NCBI RefSeq assembly: GCF_023283535.1
Contig: NZ_JAKILT010000045.1
Location: 1 to 44,932 of the forward strand
From: Shewanella sairae
GTDB lineage: Bacteria; Pseudomonadota; Gammaproteobacteria; Enterobacterales; Shewanellaceae
Direction of reading: 5' to 3'
Length of the DNA stretch: 44,932 bases
Shown: positions 42,735 to 44,932 of the stretch, one piece after another
Numbering within the stretch: the stretch's first letter is position 1
How the letters are laid out: the number at the start of each line of letters is the position of its first letter
Notes under the pieces: model-generated
Told to the model about the DNA's origin: nothing
The model's database searches: none
What the model saw: the letters and a program-made list of their open reading frames with translations, nothing else
Position numbers and translations under genes: made by a program

Positions 42735-43208
42735 ATGAAGACTATCATTACTTATGGAACATTCGATCTATTTCATTATGGTCATGTACGCTTATTCAAA
42801 CGCTTAAGAGCATTAGGAGATAAGTTAATTGTGGCGGTATCTACCGATGAGTTTAATGCCAAAAAAGGTAAAGCCGCCTTTTTCAGTTATTTACAACGCG
42901 CTGAAATCGTCGAGGCTTGCCAATATGTCGATATGGTCATCCCAGAGTCTCGCTGGGATCAAAAAGCTCAAGACATCTGTAAATATGATATCTCAACCTT
43001 CGGTATGGGTGATGACTGGCAAGGTGAATTTGACGAATTGTCGCTGCTATGTGAAGTTGTTTATTTAACACGCACCGGTGAGATCTCAACAACTGAGATT
43101 AAAAATAACCTCGCTGTGCCGAGCTCTGTAGCAGACGAAAAAGATCCAACCAAGGTACGAACTGGTCGCCGGACTGACTCCCCAATAAAAAGAACGGGAA
43201 AGAAATGA
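42735..43208 (+). CDS. tagD: Glycerol-3-phosphate cytidylyltransferase (TagD-like)
   Basis: This enzyme makes CDP-glycerol from CTP and glycerol-3-phosphate. The 157-residue protein has the cytidylyltransferase start TYGTFDLFHYGHVRLFKRLRALG (HxGH about 14-17), FGMGDDWQG and the signature RTGEISTTEIK (about 115-125). Its core length matches Bacillus TagD (about 129) plus a basic, probably disordered tail (about 131-157, KVRTGRRTDSPIKRTGKK). GGGAG precedes the ATG. It overlaps the CDP-glycerol-using enzyme by 4 bp (ATGA), which links substrate supply directly to use. Confidence 0.93.
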   Translation: MKTIITYGTFDLFHYGHVRLFKRLRALGDKLIVAVSTDEFNAKKGKAAFFSYLQRAEIVEACQYVDMVIPESRWDQKAQDICKYDISTFGMGDDWQGEFDELSLLCEVVYLTRTGEISTTEIKNNLAVPSSVADEKDPTKVRTGRRTDSPIKRTGKK

Positions 43209-44464
43209 CATACTCAGGGTTTACTTGGATAAAAGCCAGTGTAAGAAAGTTAGTTTACCTGCTGTCAGCTATTGCCCCACGTAGCAATAAAAAAGCGGTT
43301 TTTGGTAGCTATAAAGATCAATTTTGCGATAACAGCAAATACCTATACCTGCACTGGCTACAAACCGAGTTTATTCGCTGTATCTGGATTAGTGGCAATA
43401 AAGAGCTAGTTAAACAATTACAAACGCAAAACAGAGAAGCCTATTACCGTTGGTCTGTAAAAGGCATGTTTCACAGTTTGACCTCGCAATACTTCTTCTA
43501 CAACAGCTATATAGGCGACATCAACCAATGGTTTGCTAACGGAGCATTAAAGGTAAACCTATGGCATGGTTTACCGATGAAGAAAATTGAGTTTGATATT
43601 GAACATGGGCCTATGGCGGAAGTCTTTAACCCACAGGGCAGCTTTGCACATTTTAAGCAAAAACTATTTGCCCACCAGCAATACATCAAACCCGATCTTA
43701 TGCTCAGCCCAAGCCCGCTTATCGATAAGCTCTTTAGTAGTGCTTTTAAGCTGCAATCTAAGCAAATTTTACGTGCAGGTTTCCCACGTACCGACTTTTA
43801 TTGCCATCAAGACCGTACTCAATCACAGCAGCACAAGCCAATCATTGAGCAACTAGCATTTAAGCCCACCAAAAATCAAACTAACCCGAGCGTCATCCTT
43901 TATGTGCCCTCTTGGCGAGACAGCCATCAAACGGCTAACCCTTACACGCAAGCTTTTGACTGGCAGCAGTTATCAAGCCATTTAGTAAAACATAATCAAC
44001 TGTTCTTAGTCCGATTACACCCAAATGAAGCGCAGTTAGCCAAGGACTTCACCGCCCTGCCAAACATCATTAATATCTCTGATTTTGAAGATGTGTATGA
44101 ACTGCTCGGTCAAGTCGATCTGCTCATCACCGATTATTCATCGTTATTTATCGACGCCATGCCATTAGGCATTCCAGTGTGTTTTTACCGATTTGATGAA
44201 GCGCATTATATGCAGCAATGCCGTGATCTATATCCATATACCCAAACACTGCCAACAATTGCACCACAGTGCATCCATTTTGCAGAGCTACTCGCACAAC
44301 TGCAGCCACAAGCCATAGTGCAACAAAAGCAGCAATATCAAACTCACTACCAACAGGTCGAACAGCTTTTTTGGAGCAATGAGGCAGAAGATGCATTTTG
44401 TGCATTAGAAAGACATTTAACAAAAGAAGGGATAAAGGAGCAAGCTGTCGGCGTACAATCATAG
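43205..44464 (+). CDS. CDP-glycerol glycerophosphotransferase (TagB/TagF-like)
   Basis: This 419-residue protein transfers glycerol phosphate from CDP-glycerol to a lipid-linked sugar or polymer. Family motifs are KVNLWHGLPMKKIEFD (about 118-133), LRAGFPRTDF (about 190-199), VILYVPSWRDS (about 228-238), FLVRLHPNE (about 266-274) and the CDP-binding VDLLITDYSSLFIDAMPLGIPVCFYRFD (about 304-331). No N-terminal helix bundle or membrane segment is seen, so it is closer to the single-addition TagB size than to the long polymerase TagF. It is coupled to tagD. Whether it adds one unit or a chain is not decided by sequence. It is the last gene of the locus. Confidence 0.92.
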   Translation: MTYSGFTWIKASVRKLVYLLSAIAPRSNKKAVFGSYKDQFCDNSKYLYLHWLQTEFIRCIWISGNKELVKQLQTQNREAYYRWSVKGMFHSLTSQYFFYNSYIGDINQWFANGALKVNLWHGLPMKKIEFDIEHGPMAEVFNPQGSFAHFKQKLFAHQQYIKPDLMLSPSPLIDKLFSSAFKLQSKQILRAGFPRTDFYCHQDRTQSQQHKPIIEQLAFKPTKNQTNPSVILYVPSWRDSHQTANPYTQAFDWQQLSSHLVKHNQLFLVRLHPNEAQLAKDFTALPNIINISDFEDVYELLGQVDLLITDYSSLFIDAMPLGIPVCFYRFDEAHYMQQCRDLYPYTQTLPTIAPQCIHFAELLAQLQPQAIVQQKQQYQTHYQQVEQLFWSNEAEDAFCALERHLTKEGIKEQAVGVQS

Positions 44465-44533
44465 TCGTCATGAATACCTTTCTACGATATAAACAACGCT
44501 AAACAACACAGATATTCTATGGCGACAAGCTCC

Positions 44534-44932
44534 TGTAGGTTGGGCTTTAGCCCATCAAACCATAAAGGTACTCGATAACTGTCGGCATGAATATTCAATA
44601 ATTGTCGGCATGAATATCCAGTAATTGTCGGCATAAATGCCGACCTACATATGAACAATGCCGAACACTGCTATCACTCTTGCCCAAGTACGCGCTACGT
44701 CCGATGTAGGTTGGGCTTTAGCCCATCAAACCATAAAGGTATTCGATAACTGTCGGCATAAATATTCAATAATTGTCGGGATAAATATTTAGTAATTTTC
44801 GGCATAAATGCCGACCTACATATGAACAATGCCGAACACTGCTATCACTCTTGCCCAAGTACGCGCTACGTCCGATGTAGGTTGGGCTTTAGCCCATCAA
44901 ACCATAAAGGTATTCGATAACTGTCGGCATAA
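44534..44932. repeat. 171-bp tandem array of REP/BIME-like units
   Basis: Units begin with TGTAGGTTGGGCTTTAGCCC at 44534, 44705 and 44876, an exact 171-bp period, and the third is cut by the window end. Each holds GTAG followed by hairpin TGGGCT-TT-AGCCCA. On the opposite strand each holds GTAGGTCGGCATTTATGCCG, again GTAG plus hairpin. Between them are two or three 23-bp sub-repeats around TGTCGGCATAAATATTCA that differ slightly between units. GTAG-headed paired hairpins are the hallmark of REP/BIME elements mobilised by RAYT transposases. No ORF is present. Confidence 0.88.

Noticed and set aside
44534..44932. Possible CRISPR array
   Set aside because: The unit is 171 bp with paired hairpins and the intervening sequence is also repeated; there are no unique spacers and no cas genes.
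1..44932. Prophage or genomic island
   Set aside because: No integrase, structural phage genes or attachment repeat is seen next to the tRNA genes, and the gene content of the left half is housekeeping.

Overview
The window looks like chromosomal DNA of a marine gammaproteobacterium, most probably Shewanella. This rests on family resemblance and remembered gene order (maleylacetoacetate isomerase, fumarylacetoacetate hydrolase, tyrR, phhB, phhA, galU, galE, napF, bactofilin), not on a database search. Base composition is near 42-45% GC with an even codon style; no prophage, plasmid or transposase gene is seen.

Layout. 1-200: two identical tRNA-Val(TAC) genes. 359-3130: a small unknown gene, an MFS exporter and its divergent LysR regulator. 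3252-8334 (minus): aromatic amino-acid block (maiA, FAH-family hydrolase, tyrR, phhB, phhA), with three TyrR-box-like operators and a CRP-like site. 8809-12043 (plus): galU, galE, napF and a bactofilin, followed by a MITE-like element with 16-bp inverted ends. 12342-15772 (minus): a DUF2982-like protein, elyC, mak and cysQ. 15873-19376 (minus): two lipoprotein beta-glucan hydrolases (GH16 and GH3); the GH3 gene carries a one-base frameshift that removes its C-terminal 44 residues. 19714-21180: a Wzi-family outer-membrane protein. 21296-23142 (minus): an RmlD-like reductase and a YcdX-type PHP phosphatase.

23246-44464 is the most interesting part: a polysaccharide locus with its own signalling system, resembling the Vibrio fischeri syp locus in regulatory design. 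Leftward run a LuxO/SypG-type sigma-54 activator, a hybrid sensor kinase ending in an HPt domain, and a PhnD-like periplasmic binding protein that appears to serve as the kinase's sensor. Rightward run a partner-switching trio (receiver-PP2C phosphatase, RsbW-like kinase, STAS protein), then a Wza-like exporter, a Wzz-like chain-length protein, a Wzy/ligase-like protein, a Wzx-like flippase, a GT2 glycosyltransferase, a three-part fusion (inactive-looking phosphoglycosyl transferase, WecG/TagA-type GT26, intact phosphoglycosyl transferase), a degenerate nucleotidyltransferase fused to a second inactive-looking phosphoglycosyl transferase module, TagD, and a TagB/TagF-like glycerophosphotransferase. 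The predicted product is a Wzx/Wzy-made exopolysaccharide carrying glycerol phosphate, with enzyme logic like the Gram-positive teichoic-acid linkage unit.

Five -24/-12 (sigma-54) promoter candidates precede the transcription units of this locus. Two have LuxO-type TTGCA-N3-TGCAA dyads about 85-110 bp upstream. The two divergent promoters at 29.3-29.6 kb flank six copies of a 7-bp repeat lying where enhancers would be expected, so repeat number could tune or phase-vary the system. The locus ends in a 171-bp tandem array of REP/BIME-like repeats that runs off the window.
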